From: Verrucomicrobiota bacterium | GTDB taxonomy: Bacteria; Verrucomicrobiota; Verrucomicrobiia; Limisphaerales; UBA1319 | Direction: 5' to 3' | Assembly: GCA_022709905.1 (NCBI GenBank) | Contig: JAKLHY010000001.1 | Coordinates: forward strand, 203,463 to 267,462 | DNA: 64,000 nucleotides | Shown here: positions 26,129 through 34,622 of the stretch, one piece after another | Position numbering within the stretch: the first letter of the stretch is position 1 | Layout: each line of letters starts with the position of its first letter | Notes under the pieces: model-generated | The model's input: the letters and a program-made list of their open reading frames with translations, nothing else | Database searches by the model: none | Told to the model about the DNA's origin: nothing | Position numbers and translations under genes: made by a program

Positions 26129-28554
26129 GGCATGGTTAAGCGGATCAAACAACCCTGGGGCGGCGGATTGGGCAGGACGATTTTCATGGGTCCCGACTGA
26201 GTCGCCGGGTTCAACGTGATCCAACGTTGCCAGGATGATTCAGATACCCGAAGAATATCGGCCGCATAGGATCGCCCGGCAACCGCATGGAAACTCAGAT
26301 GCCATTGCCCGGCTTCCTCGACGAGGTCCAGGATTTGAAAGACGCTTTGGGGATCGCGCGGATTTGTCCCGGCGCCATATTCTGCCAGGTTGGTGGCTTG
26401 GTCGCCATCGGAATCGGTTTCAGAGTCCGATGGATCCAGGGGATTGAGTCCATTTTGGGTTTCCCATCCGTCTGGGAGTCCGTCGCGATCGCTATCCACG
26501 ATGTAGATTCGGCCGGGGGTGGGGGCTGCGGCCAGCCAGTTGGCCGGATCGTTGCCATAAGCGCCGGCCTGTCGTCTCTGAAGCGACTGCCCCGTTCCCC
26601 CGGTTCCCGTGGGCCAGGGATTTTCCCGGCGATAGCCGATACGTTCGACCAGGGCATAAGGGACCAATCCCGCATTCGGTTTGTCGGGACCCTGCGGCTG
26701 ATCAGGCATCAGCAACTCAAGGGTTTCTCCGATGTCCGAAAGCTTCCCTCCGTAAGGCCCGACCAGAGGCACTTCGCTCGACAAATTGTATTTCTGTCGA
26801 AACGCGCCGAGGTCATCCGCGTCTTGCCCCGGATCGAAATTGACTACCAGCAGGAATCCACCGGCCGGGATTGTGGTGCCGGACGGAAAATCGAAGACCA
26901 CGCCGTTCGCCAGTTTCCAATGATTGGTCGGAAACGCGGGGTCAAACAGCGAGACGGCCGACGCCGTCGGATTGTGAAGCTCGAGGTATTCATCCCGGGT
27001 ATTGAGTGATCCGGCCTCGTCGGGGGGGTAAAACATGATTTCACTGATCACAACGGGCCCGACTTGCGCGGGCGCGTTGGTCTGACCCCGGCCTTGGCGA
27101 AACTCCGGCAGGCTCTCGGGTTGATCAACACCAAAAGTCCGGCTGCTTAAGGGAACAAAATCCGTCCCCACACTTGTAGGATGACGACCGACCGAAATTC
27201 CGTTTTTCAAGGGACCAAAAGAGACGGCGATCTGACGGCCGCTCAGTTGCCCCGCGGAATTGCCCTCCGAAAGATACACCTCGTCGCCCTCCGCCGAATC
27301 AAGATGAAAACCGCTCTTGCCCTCGCCGAACTGTTTTTCGTAGAACACCACAAATCCCCCCGGGCCAACCGTGGTTCCGGCCGGAATCTGAAATTTCATC
27401 GGCTCGACGGCATCATCGCTCAACCACCAATAACCAATATTTACCGATCCCGTCGTCACATTCTGCAGTTCAATCGCGTCTTCCAAGGGCGGATCCGTGT
27501 GACTTAACACCTCGGAGATGACTATCTCGGTCAGGGCCACGACATTCGGCGCGCCCGGGGTTGATTTTCCCGCGGGGAATGAGATGAAGTGACTGCTGCC
27601 ATCCGGCGCCCGGCCTTGCGAGACATCCTGGCTTTGGGGGCCAAAGGCGACGCGATCGATCAGAATGCTTCGGCTGCCATTCAACAACCGGATGGTTTCG
27701 CCATCGGCGCCCAGTTTGAAATCGAGATGATCGGCATCGGTTTTTTCGAGGTTCGTCGCCTGCAAAATCACATACCCGTGGCCGTCGATAAAAGACAACG
27801 CCGGGATGGGACGGTTGTCCGGATAAGAGGAGCTTTTGTCGGTCATGACCAATCCGCCCAGGGCCACCGGCGCCGCGTGGGTGTTGTAGAGCTCGATCCA
27901 GTCATCTCCCGAGGCGGGTCGAGCCATCCATTCGTTGATCTTCAGATAAGCCGGCGCTCCCAGGGGGACTGCCGCGTTGACATCCAGCGGGGTTGGATCC
28001 GACAGCGCCCATGCCCCGGTGCCATCGGGCACCCGACTGATCGATCGATCCGTGACCTGCAGCCCAAAAATCACCTCGTCCAACACGGTTAAACCATCGG
28101 TGCCATACAGGTAAAGATGATCGCCATCGGCCCCGAGTCCGAATCCGGAATGCAGCCCCGCCTTGTTGAAATCAAAGTCGCACCAGACCAGCAAATAGCT
28201 CTGCCCGGGAATCACCGTCCCCGCGGGAAATACAAACAGACGCCGGTTGGTCGGATCGTCGGTCAGGCTCATGCCCGACAGATCCACCGGAGTCTCCGAC
28301 GTGTTGTAGAGCTCGAGGTAATCGGGGAAGTCGTTGCCGCGCTCGACCGATTGCTGATTGATGGCCAGGACCTCGTTGATGACCACGGCCGCCTTGCCTG
28401 GGGCAACCATGCCCGGACTGGCCAGAAGGACCAGGCAGAATATCAGAAGCCGGATTGGGCTGTTCAGCCGGTCGCTGTCAAGAATGGATAGCCTGCGCAT
28501 GCCGTTTTTAGAGTGCAATTTCGGTTTCATCATTTCGTTGATGTGGATTTTCAT
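26125..28554 (-). CDS. Exported lamin-tail-domain (LTD) protein
   Basis: About 809 residues from ATG 28554; other starts (TTG 28608, ATG 28500) are possible and no ribosome site decides. A hydrophobic signal (LLIFCLVLLASPGM) is followed by four lamin-tail domains of about 130-160 residues. They start near VVINEVLAINQQS, LKINEWMARPASGDDW, IVISEVLSHTDPPLEDA and VVISEIMFYPPDEAG, each with the typical ELYNT/ELHNP strand. Next comes a calcium-binding DSDRDGLPDGWE repeat (thrombospondin type 3-like), then a short beta-domain. There is no CotH kinase domain. It lies between the HlyD and TolC genes with 4-base overlap to tolC, so it may be secreted by, or attached to, that apparatus. Confidence 0.82.
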   Translation of the reverse strand: MKIHINEMMKPKLHSKNGMRRLSILDSDRLNSPIRLLIFCLVLLASPGMVAPGKAAVVINEVLAINQQSVERGNDFPDYLELYNTSETPVDLSGMSLTDDPTNRRLFVFPAGTVIPGQSYLLVWCDFDFNKAGLHSGFGLGADGDHLYLYGTDGLTVLDEVIFGLQVTDRSISRVPDGTGAWALSDPTPLDVNAAVPLGAPAYLKINEWMARPASGDDWIELYNTHAAPVALGGLVMTDKSSSYPDNRPIPALSFIDGHGYVILQATNLEKTDADHLDFKLGADGETIRLLNGSRSILIDRVAFGPQSQDVSQGRAPDGSSHFISFPAGKSTPGAPNVVALTEIVISEVLSHTDPPLEDAIELQNVTTGSVNIGYWWLSDDAVEPMKFQIPAGTTVGPGGFVVFYEKQFGEGKSGFHLDSAEGDEVYLSEGNSAGQLSGRQIAVSFGPLKNGISVGRHPTSVGTDFVPLSSRTFGVDQPESLPEFRQGRGQTNAPAQVGPVVISEIMFYPPDEAGSLNTRDEYLELHNPTASAVSLFDPAFPTNHWKLANGVVFDFPSGTTIPAGGFLLVVNFDPGQDADDLGAFRQKYNLSSEVPLVGPYGGKLSDIGETLELLMPDQPQGPDKPNAGLVPYALVERIGYRRENPWPTGTGGTGQSLQRRQAGAYGNDPANWLAAAPTPGRIYIVDSDRDGLPDGWETQNGLNPLDPSDSETDSDGDQATNLAEYGAGTNPRDPQSVFQILDLVEEAGQWHLSFHAVAGRSYAADILRVSESSWQRWITLNPATQSGPMKIVLPNPPPQGCLIRLTMP

Positions 28555-28604
28555 CGGCCATGGCTCATCATGGCCTGTGGTACGATTGGAACAGTGACCC
28601 GCCG

Positions 28605-29681
28605 TCAATCGGGCATAAGCAGGATGTCCACGACTTCGCCCGGTCTGAGCGGAACGTTATGCGGGACATCCACCACGAAGGGCAGACCCATATCGACCAG
28701 GGCCATCGGTCGAATTTGGGCCAATGAATTCGTGATATACTCGAGTTGGGCGCCGACGTGGGAAATCTGGCTGTGAAACTGGCGCCGTTGATGCGTGCGG
28801 GTGGCGACTTTTACCGCCATCCCGACTTGCGGATCGAAAGCATAGGGCTGCCGCAAATAACCGACCACCCGATCGGACTGCAACGAGTTCACCCCGATCA
28901 ACATCTCGCCATCCAACACAAACTCTCCCGTTTGCCGGTGAATCCCGTGGATGATGCCGTCAATCGGGGCCGTCAGGGTCATGACATCCCAATTGGTCTG
29001 GGCTACGGCCTGTTTAAAGGTCAGGTTCGCCATGGTGGCCGTGTCAATGATGTTCGAAGAGGACGCATGGGGATCGCCCAGGGCTTGCAGTTGTTCGAGC
29101 CGTTCCTCGATGGCCGCCACGGCCTTGCTCTTTTCCTCGACCTCAGCCTGGTACAAGTCGCGGTCTCTCACACTCAGGTCGTAGAGATCCGCCGAAATCA
29201 GTTTCTCACGATAAAGCGGCAGGTTGCGTTTCAGATCTTTCTCGGCCCGTTCCAGATTGACGCGGGCCATGGCCAGCTCGGACTTTTGCTGCAATAATTC
29301 CACCCGGACCCGCTCGTAATTCATCGCGTTCTGTTCGGGAAGCGAGGGCTGGCTTCGCAGCCGGGTCATCTCGAGCTCCGACCTGAGCAAATCCAGTTGC
29401 GCCCGGGCGTCATAGGGCTGGATGATGGCGACCGGATCTCCTTTCTTGACGGTTTGATAGGGCTTGACCAGAACGGCAGTGATCCAACCCGGCTGGGGAC
29501 TGGTGACATAAGATCGGGCGCCTTCGCCCACGCCGGTGACCGTGCCCACGCCACCCACGTGCCGCCACAAAGCCAGGATGGCTACGCCGACCACAGCCAA
29601 AATAAGCAAGGGCGCATAACGCAAACGAAACTCCCTCCAACGAACCCAGGCGGGGGAGGGGATGGGGGTGATGACTTTCAT
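28605..29681 (-). CDS. HlyD/EmrA-type periplasmic adaptor (membrane fusion protein)
   Basis: 358 residues from ATG 29681, chosen because it clears the upstream gene and puts the membrane helix near the N-terminus (YAPLLILAVVGVAILALW, about residues 23-40). Next come a biotinyl-lipoyl half (GWITAVLVKPYQTVKKGDPV), a long coiled-coil hairpin (about 90-210) and the second lipoyl half (LTAPIDGIIHGIHRQTGEFV). Such adaptors join an inner-membrane pump to a TolC duct. The pump itself is missing from the operon, so it must either be encoded elsewhere or not be needed. Confidence 0.87.
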   Translation of the reverse strand: MKVITPIPSPAWVRWREFRLRYAPLLILAVVGVAILALWRHVGGVGTVTGVGEGARSYVTSPQPGWITAVLVKPYQTVKKGDPVAIIQPYDARAQLDLLRSELEMTRLRSQPSLPEQNAMNYERVRVELLQQKSELAMARVNLERAEKDLKRNLPLYREKLISADLYDLSVRDRDLYQAEVEEKSKAVAAIEERLEQLQALGDPHASSSNIIDTATMANLTFKQAVAQTNWDVMTLTAPIDGIIHGIHRQTGEFVLDGEMLIGVNSLQSDRVVGYLRQPYAFDPQVGMAVKVATRTHQRRQFHSQISHVGAQLEYITNSLAQIRPMALVDMGLPFVVDVPHNVPLRPGEVVDILLMPD

Positions 29682-29712
29682 GGAACGATCGCGAATCGGC
29701 TTTGGATTGAAT

Positions 29713-31467
29713 TCAGGGGTTGGCGGATTTGTCTTGGGGCTTAATGGATGGCTCGGATGCGACCGCGGACGACACAAGGGAACACCACATCCCTCGGAAC
29801 GATCGACGGTTTGCCGGCAGATCCTTCATCGGACGACCTCGGACTGAGCGTGTGCCGTCATCACTGAGAATCAGGATTTTCTCCAGTCCCAGGTCCGGAA
29901 ATAGGACCAGGGCTTCCGCCGTCATCTTTTTCAAAGACACCTGGGTCCAAAGACGGGGTGTCCCTCCGGGGGACGGCCATTCGTACAGGTGACAATCTCC
30001 CTTGCCCTCGAACGGACCCGCCAGAATCAGATAACGATCTCCGGTCCAAGCCAAATCGCGAATCCCCAATCCGTTCAAGTCCAGAAGCACTGGATTCCCG
30101 AGTTCAGCGGCCTGGCCTTCGATGACCCGGTCGGGATTCAGCAACGGGACCAGCAGGGCTTTTCCGCCGGGGATCGGGTTGCGGAATCCAATCAGCAGGT
30201 GGCCCTCGGGAGTGGCACAGAGTCCTTCGATGTTTAACGCCCCCGCGGCTTTCGGGGCAAGCTTGGCGGCTGAGGCCAGGCCAAAAGAAGCCAGTTGCGG
30301 CGCTCTTGCCAGATCGGCCAATAAGTTGGTATACGGCCTGCCGGTGGGGATCAACCTCGGGTGGGTCCCTTCCCATTGGAGATCCGCCGCAAAAAACCGG
30401 TGTCGCGCAGGACGATCCTTGCCTTTCCGGTTTTGCCCGTGCGAAGTAATCCAGTAGGTGCGGTTCCCGATTCGCGCGGCCCCTTCCCAGTCGGCTTCTT
30501 CATTCTTGTTCCCGGCCATCAGGAAGCGATTAAAGTCAAAAGCCTCCTGAGGGGTTCCCCCGCGGTCCCGGTCATACACCAGCAAGGGATTCAGCTCGTC
30601 ATCGGCGACCACCAGCCAGCCATGTTCCAGGCCCAGCGCGGCCGAGGCATCGCTCATTCCCTCGAATCGTGGCAAGTCGGGCACTCCAGGCACCGCCATC
30701 CATGCCGCCACCCCCAACCCCATGGCCAAGCTCGAACTCCATGCCGCCACGGTTTTGACCTGAGACCAGAAGGCCTGATTCAAGGTCTGCTCCACCATCA
30801 AGGAGACTGACTCGCTTACCAGGGAGGCTGGACCCGTGGCCAAGGCGGCCGTGGCTGCAGCCAATCCCGCCGGCGCAGCCTCAACCCCGTGCGCCATCAG
30901 ACTTGCGCCCAGGGCCGATACCGTGATTTTGACCCGCCGTTTCAACAAATAAGAACGCATCCTCTCCAGGGCGCGGCCAATGCGCTTTCGAACCGCATCT
31001 TCCTTCAATCCCAGATCCAGACCGATCTCGCGATGGCTGCGATGGTTAAGGAAATGCAACTGAACCGCCTGGCGGTCCTTTTCCCCCAGGCAGGCAAGAG
31101 AATCGTCGAGCAACGGCGCAACCTCTTCCCAGGGAGGGGTGTCAGTGGGGATAACACACGATTCGCTCATAACGGCCGCCTTCATTTCCCGCCTGCGCCG
31201 CCGGATCTCCTGCTTGCGCGCGCCGGCGATCACCAGCCGGGTGGTTTGAAATAGCCAGGCCGGAAGTATAACATTGGACCGAAATGTCTTTGCCTTCCGG
31301 GCCAAGATGATAAAGACCGACTGAGTCACGTCCTTTGCCAATTCCGGATCGCCGGTCTGGCGCATTGCCGCGGAATACACTAAATCCGTATGCCGAAGCA
31401 CAATCTCGGCGAAAGCCGCCTCCGTGCCTCGTTCCACGTATTCCCGCAATAATTGGAAATCTTCCAT
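29713..31467 (-). CDS. ECF sigma factor fused through a membrane segment to a DUF3616 domain
   Basis: 584 residues from ATG 31467 (a longer frame to 31575 lacks homology). Residues about 1-75 are sigma region 2 (EAAFAEIVLRHTDLVYSAAM, DVTQSVFIILARKA). Residues about 115-178 are region 4 (LGEKDRQAVQLHFLNHRSHR, ending in the recognition helix KEDAVRKRIGRALERM). An Ala-rich linker and one membrane segment (about 240-260, SLAMGLGVAAWMAVPG) follow. The remaining 320 residues match DUF3616 (WEGAARIGNRTYWITSHGQN; NIEGLCATPEGHLLIGFRNP; LDLNGLGIRDLAWTGDRYLI), probably a beta-propeller outside the membrane. It heads the HlyD-LTD-TolC operon, 31 bases away, and may control it as a one-piece transmembrane sigma switch. 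Confidence 0.85.
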   Translation of the reverse strand: MEDFQLLREYVERGTEAAFAEIVLRHTDLVYSAAMRQTGDPELAKDVTQSVFIILARKAKTFRSNVILPAWLFQTTRLVIAGARKQEIRRRRREMKAAVMSESCVIPTDTPPWEEVAPLLDDSLACLGEKDRQAVQLHFLNHRSHREIGLDLGLKEDAVRKRIGRALERMRSYLLKRRVKITVSALGASLMAHGVEAAPAGLAAATAALATGPASLVSESVSLMVEQTLNQAFWSQVKTVAAWSSSLAMGLGVAAWMAVPGVPDLPRFEGMSDASAALGLEHGWLVVADDELNPLLVYDRDRGGTPQEAFDFNRFLMAGNKNEEADWEGAARIGNRTYWITSHGQNRKGKDRPARHRFFAADLQWEGTHPRLIPTGRPYTNLLADLARAPQLASFGLASAAKLAPKAAGALNIEGLCATPEGHLLIGFRNPIPGGKALLVPLLNPDRVIEGQAAELGNPVLLDLNGLGIRDLAWTGDRYLILAGPFEGKGDCHLYEWPSPGGTPRLWTQVSLKKMTAEALVLFPDLGLEKILILSDDGTRSVRGRPMKDLPANRRSFRGMWCSLVSSAVASEPSIKPQDKSANP

Positions 31468-31606
31468 AGCCTGAAGTTCCACCTGTTCTATGTCCGCTCC
31501 AACCAAAACCGGACAAAAAATTCTCGCGCCCTTAATTTCCCTCGATGATTCGGATGTTGCATCCCCCGAGTTCATCCATAAACTACCATCGTCACGGAAT
31601 CAACGT

Positions 31607-32425
31607 ATGACTCAAACCACATCTCCTGCATATAATGCCACGGTCACCGGCCGCGAGGTGGTCAATCCGCTCCTCCTGGTCATGCGGGTTCAACCCGATT
31701 CGACCGTCTTCGATTTCAAACCGGGCCAGTTTGCGATCTTGGGTCTTCTGGGCGGCGAAAAACGGGTGCTCGAGGCTGGAGACGAGGACCCGCCGGCTGA
31801 GGCCGACAAGCTCATCCGCCGCGCCTACAGCATTGCCTCGTGCAGCATGGAGAAACATTACCTCGAGTTCTTTGTCACCCTGGTGACCAGCGGCCAGTTG
31901 ACCCCGCGGCTCTTCGCTCTGCCTTACGGAGGACGCCTCTTTGTCGGTCCCAAAGCCAGCGGCGGATTCACCCTGGACCGGGTTGCCCCGGGCAAAGCCG
32001 TCTTCCTGATCGCCACCGGCACCGGCCTCGCGCCTTACATGTCCATGCTCCGGACCTTGCTGATCCAGGATACCCAGCGCCGATACATTGTCATTCATGG
32101 AGCGCGCTACAGCTGGGATCTCGGATACCGCGGCGAGTTGGAAAGTCTGGCCCGCGTGCGTCCCAACCTCACCTACATTCCTTCCATCACCCGGCCTGAC
32201 CAGGATCCCCATTTCCGCGGCCAAACTGGCCGCATCCAAAACCTCCTCGATCAAGGCGTTGTCGAACAACTCTCAACCGTGCCCCTCGATCCGGCGCTGG
32301 CCGATGTCTTTCTCTGCGGAAATCCGGAGATGATCCAGACCGTCAAAGCCCTCCTGGCTTCGCGCGGCTTCACGCCAGACCACGGCAAGGAAATCGGAAC
32401 CCTCCACGTCGAGGAATACTGGTGA
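31607..32425 (+). CDS. fpr: Ferredoxin/flavodoxin-NADP reductase
   Basis: 272 residues from ATG 31607 (the frame is open to 31490 but that part overlaps the divergent gene). FAD-binding motif RRAYSIASCS (RxYS), NADP-binding GTGLAPYMSMLRT and the C-terminal FLCGNPEMI, ending in HVEEYW as in bacterial Fpr proteins. It moves electrons between NADPH and ferredoxin or flavodoxin in the cytoplasm. It could supply or drain the ferredoxin pool that the Ech hydrogenase uses, although it is not in that operon. Confidence 0.88.
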   Translation: MTQTTSPAYNATVTGREVVNPLLLVMRVQPDSTVFDFKPGQFAILGLLGGEKRVLEAGDEDPPAEADKLIRRAYSIASCSMEKHYLEFFVTLVTSGQLTPRLFALPYGGRLFVGPKASGGFTLDRVAPGKAVFLIATGTGLAPYMSMLRTLLIQDTQRRYIVIHGARYSWDLGYRGELESLARVRPNLTYIPSITRPDQDPHFRGQTGRIQNLLDQGVVEQLSTVPLDPALADVFLCGNPEMIQTVKALLASRGFTPDHGKEIGTLHVEEYW

Positions 32426-32442
32426 ACCAATACAGGGGCTAA

Positions 32443-32485
32443 GGGTCGGTTCAAAAATAACTTCGGGTTATTTTTGAACAGACCC
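32443..32485. terminator. Bidirectional terminator with C(TTCG)G tetraloop
   Basis: GGGTC and GTTCAAAAATAAC pair with GTTATTTTTGAAC and GACCC around a TTCG loop, an almost perfect 18-bp stem between two convergent genes. The A/T tracts inside the stem serve as the T run on both strands. Confidence 0.85.
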
Positions 32486-33003
32486 TAACCGCGAACCTTG
32501 CTTCTCGGATCCCCTCGAGGGGCTTCGCCCGGTTCCAAGCCGAGTTCCAATTGGCGCTCCAGCCGGGATCGCGGCCAGGGAATCCATACTTTCCCAGCCC
32601 GATTGAACCGCGGCGCCAGCAGCGCAATCAACGCTTCCTCCCGCAAACAAGCCGAGCGCTCGTCCGCACAAACGTCGTATTCAATCCGGGTCACCTGGTG
32701 AAGCAGACGGATGATGCGACGCGAAAAACGCTCCGGATTCGCCACACGATAACTGCCCAGTCGCCGACGCAGATTCAGAGCCTTGCCCACATACAAGACC
32801 CCCTCCTCGGGGCCGCACATCAGGTAAACTCCCGGCTTGACCGGCAGTTTCCGGAAAAAGCCCGTCCCCAACCGGTCGACCAAAGGTGTCGGAGGCGGCA
32901 AGAGCCACTGTTGACGAGCCGTCCTGTTGCTTCTCGCAACCTTCGACTCCACCTCTGTCTCCTGCCCTCTTTTTAAACCTGCAAACGACCTTTTCCACTT
33001 CAT
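32485..33003 (-). CDS. Stand-alone GIY-YIG domain protein (UvrC N-terminal-like)
   Basis: 172 residues. Residues about 50-135 form a GIY-YIG nuclease-like domain: KPGVYLMCGPEEGVLYVGKA (GVY ... YVG) followed by LNLRRRLGSY, as in the first nuclease domain of UvrC and in Cho-like proteins. The helix-hairpin-helix and second nuclease domain of UvrC are absent. It may cut or bind damaged or branched DNA. It is coupled (ATGA overlap) to the small gene upstream. Its TAG stop touches the terminator stem. Confidence 0.72.
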   Translation of the reverse strand: MKWKRSFAGLKRGQETEVESKVARSNRTARQQWLLPPPTPLVDRLGTGFFRKLPVKPGVYLMCGPEEGVLYVGKALNLRRRLGSYRVANPERFSRRIIRLLHQVTRIEYDVCADERSACLREEALIALLAPRFNRAGKVWIPWPRSRLERQLELGLEPGEAPRGDPRSKVRG

Positions 33004-33245
33004 GGCGCGCGTCTTCGGGCAATGGTCCCCATCCCGGTCGATGGAATCTGGGAACTTACCACCGAACCAATAATCGCCTCATGCAGAAACAGGGAAATCC
33101 ATTCCCTCGCCGCAGCAAGATCTTCCGTGGTGCCATCCCGAAACTCGAATCGCCCGTCCGCCCGCTTCATCAGCCGGCCCCGGCCAAAACAGGCAATCAC
33201 TTCATCCCGCTCCCCTCGAATCCATCCCAATACCGGATTGTTCAT
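33000..33245 (-). CDS. Small conserved-looking protein coupled to the GIY-YIG gene
   Basis: 81 residues from ATG 33245; the frame is open further upstream to 33518, but only the part from 33245 has a balanced composition. It reads MNNPVLGWIRGERDEVIACF, then GRGRLMKRADGRFEFRDGTT, with a helical ending. No family is recognised. The stop overlaps the start of the GIY-YIG gene by 4 bases, which is the main evidence that it is real. Confidence 0.5.
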   Translation of the reverse strand: MNNPVLGWIRGERDEVIACFGRGRLMKRADGRFEFRDGTTEDLAAAREWISLFLHEAIIGSVVSSQIPSTGMGTIARRRAP

Positions 33246-33567
33246 GACCCCCAGAATACCCGCAGGGGTCGGACATCCGCAGGGTGACCCCTCAACGAGT
33301 CCTCGGTTCTTGTCCTCTTGGGAAAAGGGCTGAAAAACATGAAAGGACGTGAAGTGCGTTGCCAGCCCGATAAAAAGGATTTTCGACTCAGGACAGTTTT
33401 CTGTCGCACCTGCAACGCAATATTGTCCTGCCACGCCATCAGGTTCTTGGCGGGAGAGCCTGGACGCCAGGCCAATTGGCGCGCCTTGGAGCCATGGACC
33501 TCCTGGTGGGCAATGCAATCTGAAATCTCAAATTAAGAGAAGCGTGGAGGTTCATGGGCAGGTCAAC
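33246..33567. other. Non-coding stretch without recognisable features
   Basis: Several short overlapping reading frames exist on both strands, but none has a convincing composition or motif. It leads into a dispersed repeat. Confidence 0.5.
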
Positions 33568-33718
33568 GCAGGCTTTGGCGATTCCAAAAGGACGGGCACA
33601 ATCCTGCCCGGTGCGCGGATTTCAGTCCGCCTGTCACGCTGAAGCGGGGTGAATACCGCAGCCCGGAGCGCGGAATTCATTCCGCAGCGCCGGTCGTTGC
33701 TGTATGGCACTGCGGAAC
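33568..33718. repeat. Dispersed REP-like repeat, copy A
   Basis: About 150 bases, closely similar to 51971-52120: both begin GCAGGCTTTGGCGATTCCAA, share CAATCCTGCCCGGTGCGCGG and GCGCGGAAT..ATTCCGCAGCGCC, and end CACTGCGGAA. It contains small palindromes (GCGGA/TCCGC and GCGGAAT/ATTCCGC). By eye, identity is well above 80 percent. Confidence 0.8.
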
Positions 33719-33982
33719 GATTTGTGCCCCCACGCTGCGGATTTATTGATCCCCAACCGATCCTGTTTTAACGGGCATGAAAAAAATCTTATATTCCTTG
33801 CTCTATTTATTCTAATTTTGTTTAAAGGCTTCAACAGTTCGAGGCGAAATTCCTCGGACTTCCGAGTTCAATTCCCGCCCCGGGAGACGTGTTTGAGGGA
33901 CATCCAGGCCGGGACCGACTCGATCATTTGTGTTGCAGTGCGCAGCCGTCGATATGAGCGTAGGCACTCGATGGGGTGAGCC

Positions 33983-34441
33983 ATGTTTCCTCATGCAACA
34001 AATGTCCCGCAGAACGAAATCAATCGCTCCCAGCGGACTGCCGCGGAAGCTTGGAACAATGATGAATGGGTATGGGTTCCATGACTCATGGAACAGTATG
34101 CTGCGCTTGGAAACATCACGAATAAGACCGGAATTGCCACGGCTTTGAGCTTTCAGGGAGGAAAGGATGTCTATGAGTTATTTCGTCACACCTTGATTGA
34201 AGAAACGTTCGGAAAAACAAATAGCTTTCAGGAAGTGTTCAGATTAAAATTATTGGCCGAATCCATGGGCTTTCTGTCCAGATCTCAGAAGGAAGCCTTT
34301 GAGTTTATTGTTCAAGGCAGCAGTCCAGCTTTTTGGACAAACGCATCCTCGTATTACCAGGACGAAAAGGGTGGTCCCGATGGATATTTGGCACAAGCAT
34401 GCATTGCGGCAGTCGGATTGAATGGTGTTAACCACAGATGA
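33983..34441 (+). pseudogene. Interrupted reading frame of unknown family
   Basis: The frame starts at ATG 33983 (MFPHATNVPQNEINRSQRTA), meets a TGA at 34082-34084 after WNNDEWVWVP, and then continues in the same frame from LMEQYAALGNITNKTG to 34441 with a protein-like, less GC-rich composition (SFQGGKDVYELFRHTLIEET). The last residues (LNGVNHR) come from the start of a CAGAT repeat, so the original 3' end is gone. I recognise no family. It could instead be only the 117-residue frame 34088-34441. Upstream, 33719-33982 holds an AT-rich patch but no gene. Confidence 0.45.
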
Positions 34442-34500
34442 CACCGATAACCGCAGATTGCTCATCGTCATCTGCGCGAATCTGCGCCATCTGCGGTTGT
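34430..34500. repeat. CAGAT-type hairpin repeat, copy 1
   Basis: AACCACAGATGA and ACCGCAGATT on the left pair with ATCTGCGCGAATCTGCGCC and ATCTGCGGTT on the right. The right part closely matches copy 2 at 52206-52282 (ATCTGCGCCATCTGCGGTTG). It contributes the C-terminal codons of the decayed gene before it. Confidence 0.7.
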
Positions 34501-34622
34501 GAGAAAGGGGAGCTGGTTGGATGAGCGGTGAATTACGGCCCACCTCGCCCGGATCCGCCCGACTCGAAACGACTACCTTATGGCAAGCGACAAGACCAAC
34601 GCCGTGCGGTTATGGTCAAGGC

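Noticed and set aside
33838..33885. TTCAATT loop resembling a tRNA T-arm
   Set aside because: The flanking five-base stems do not pair, and no acceptor, D or anticodon arms can be built around it.
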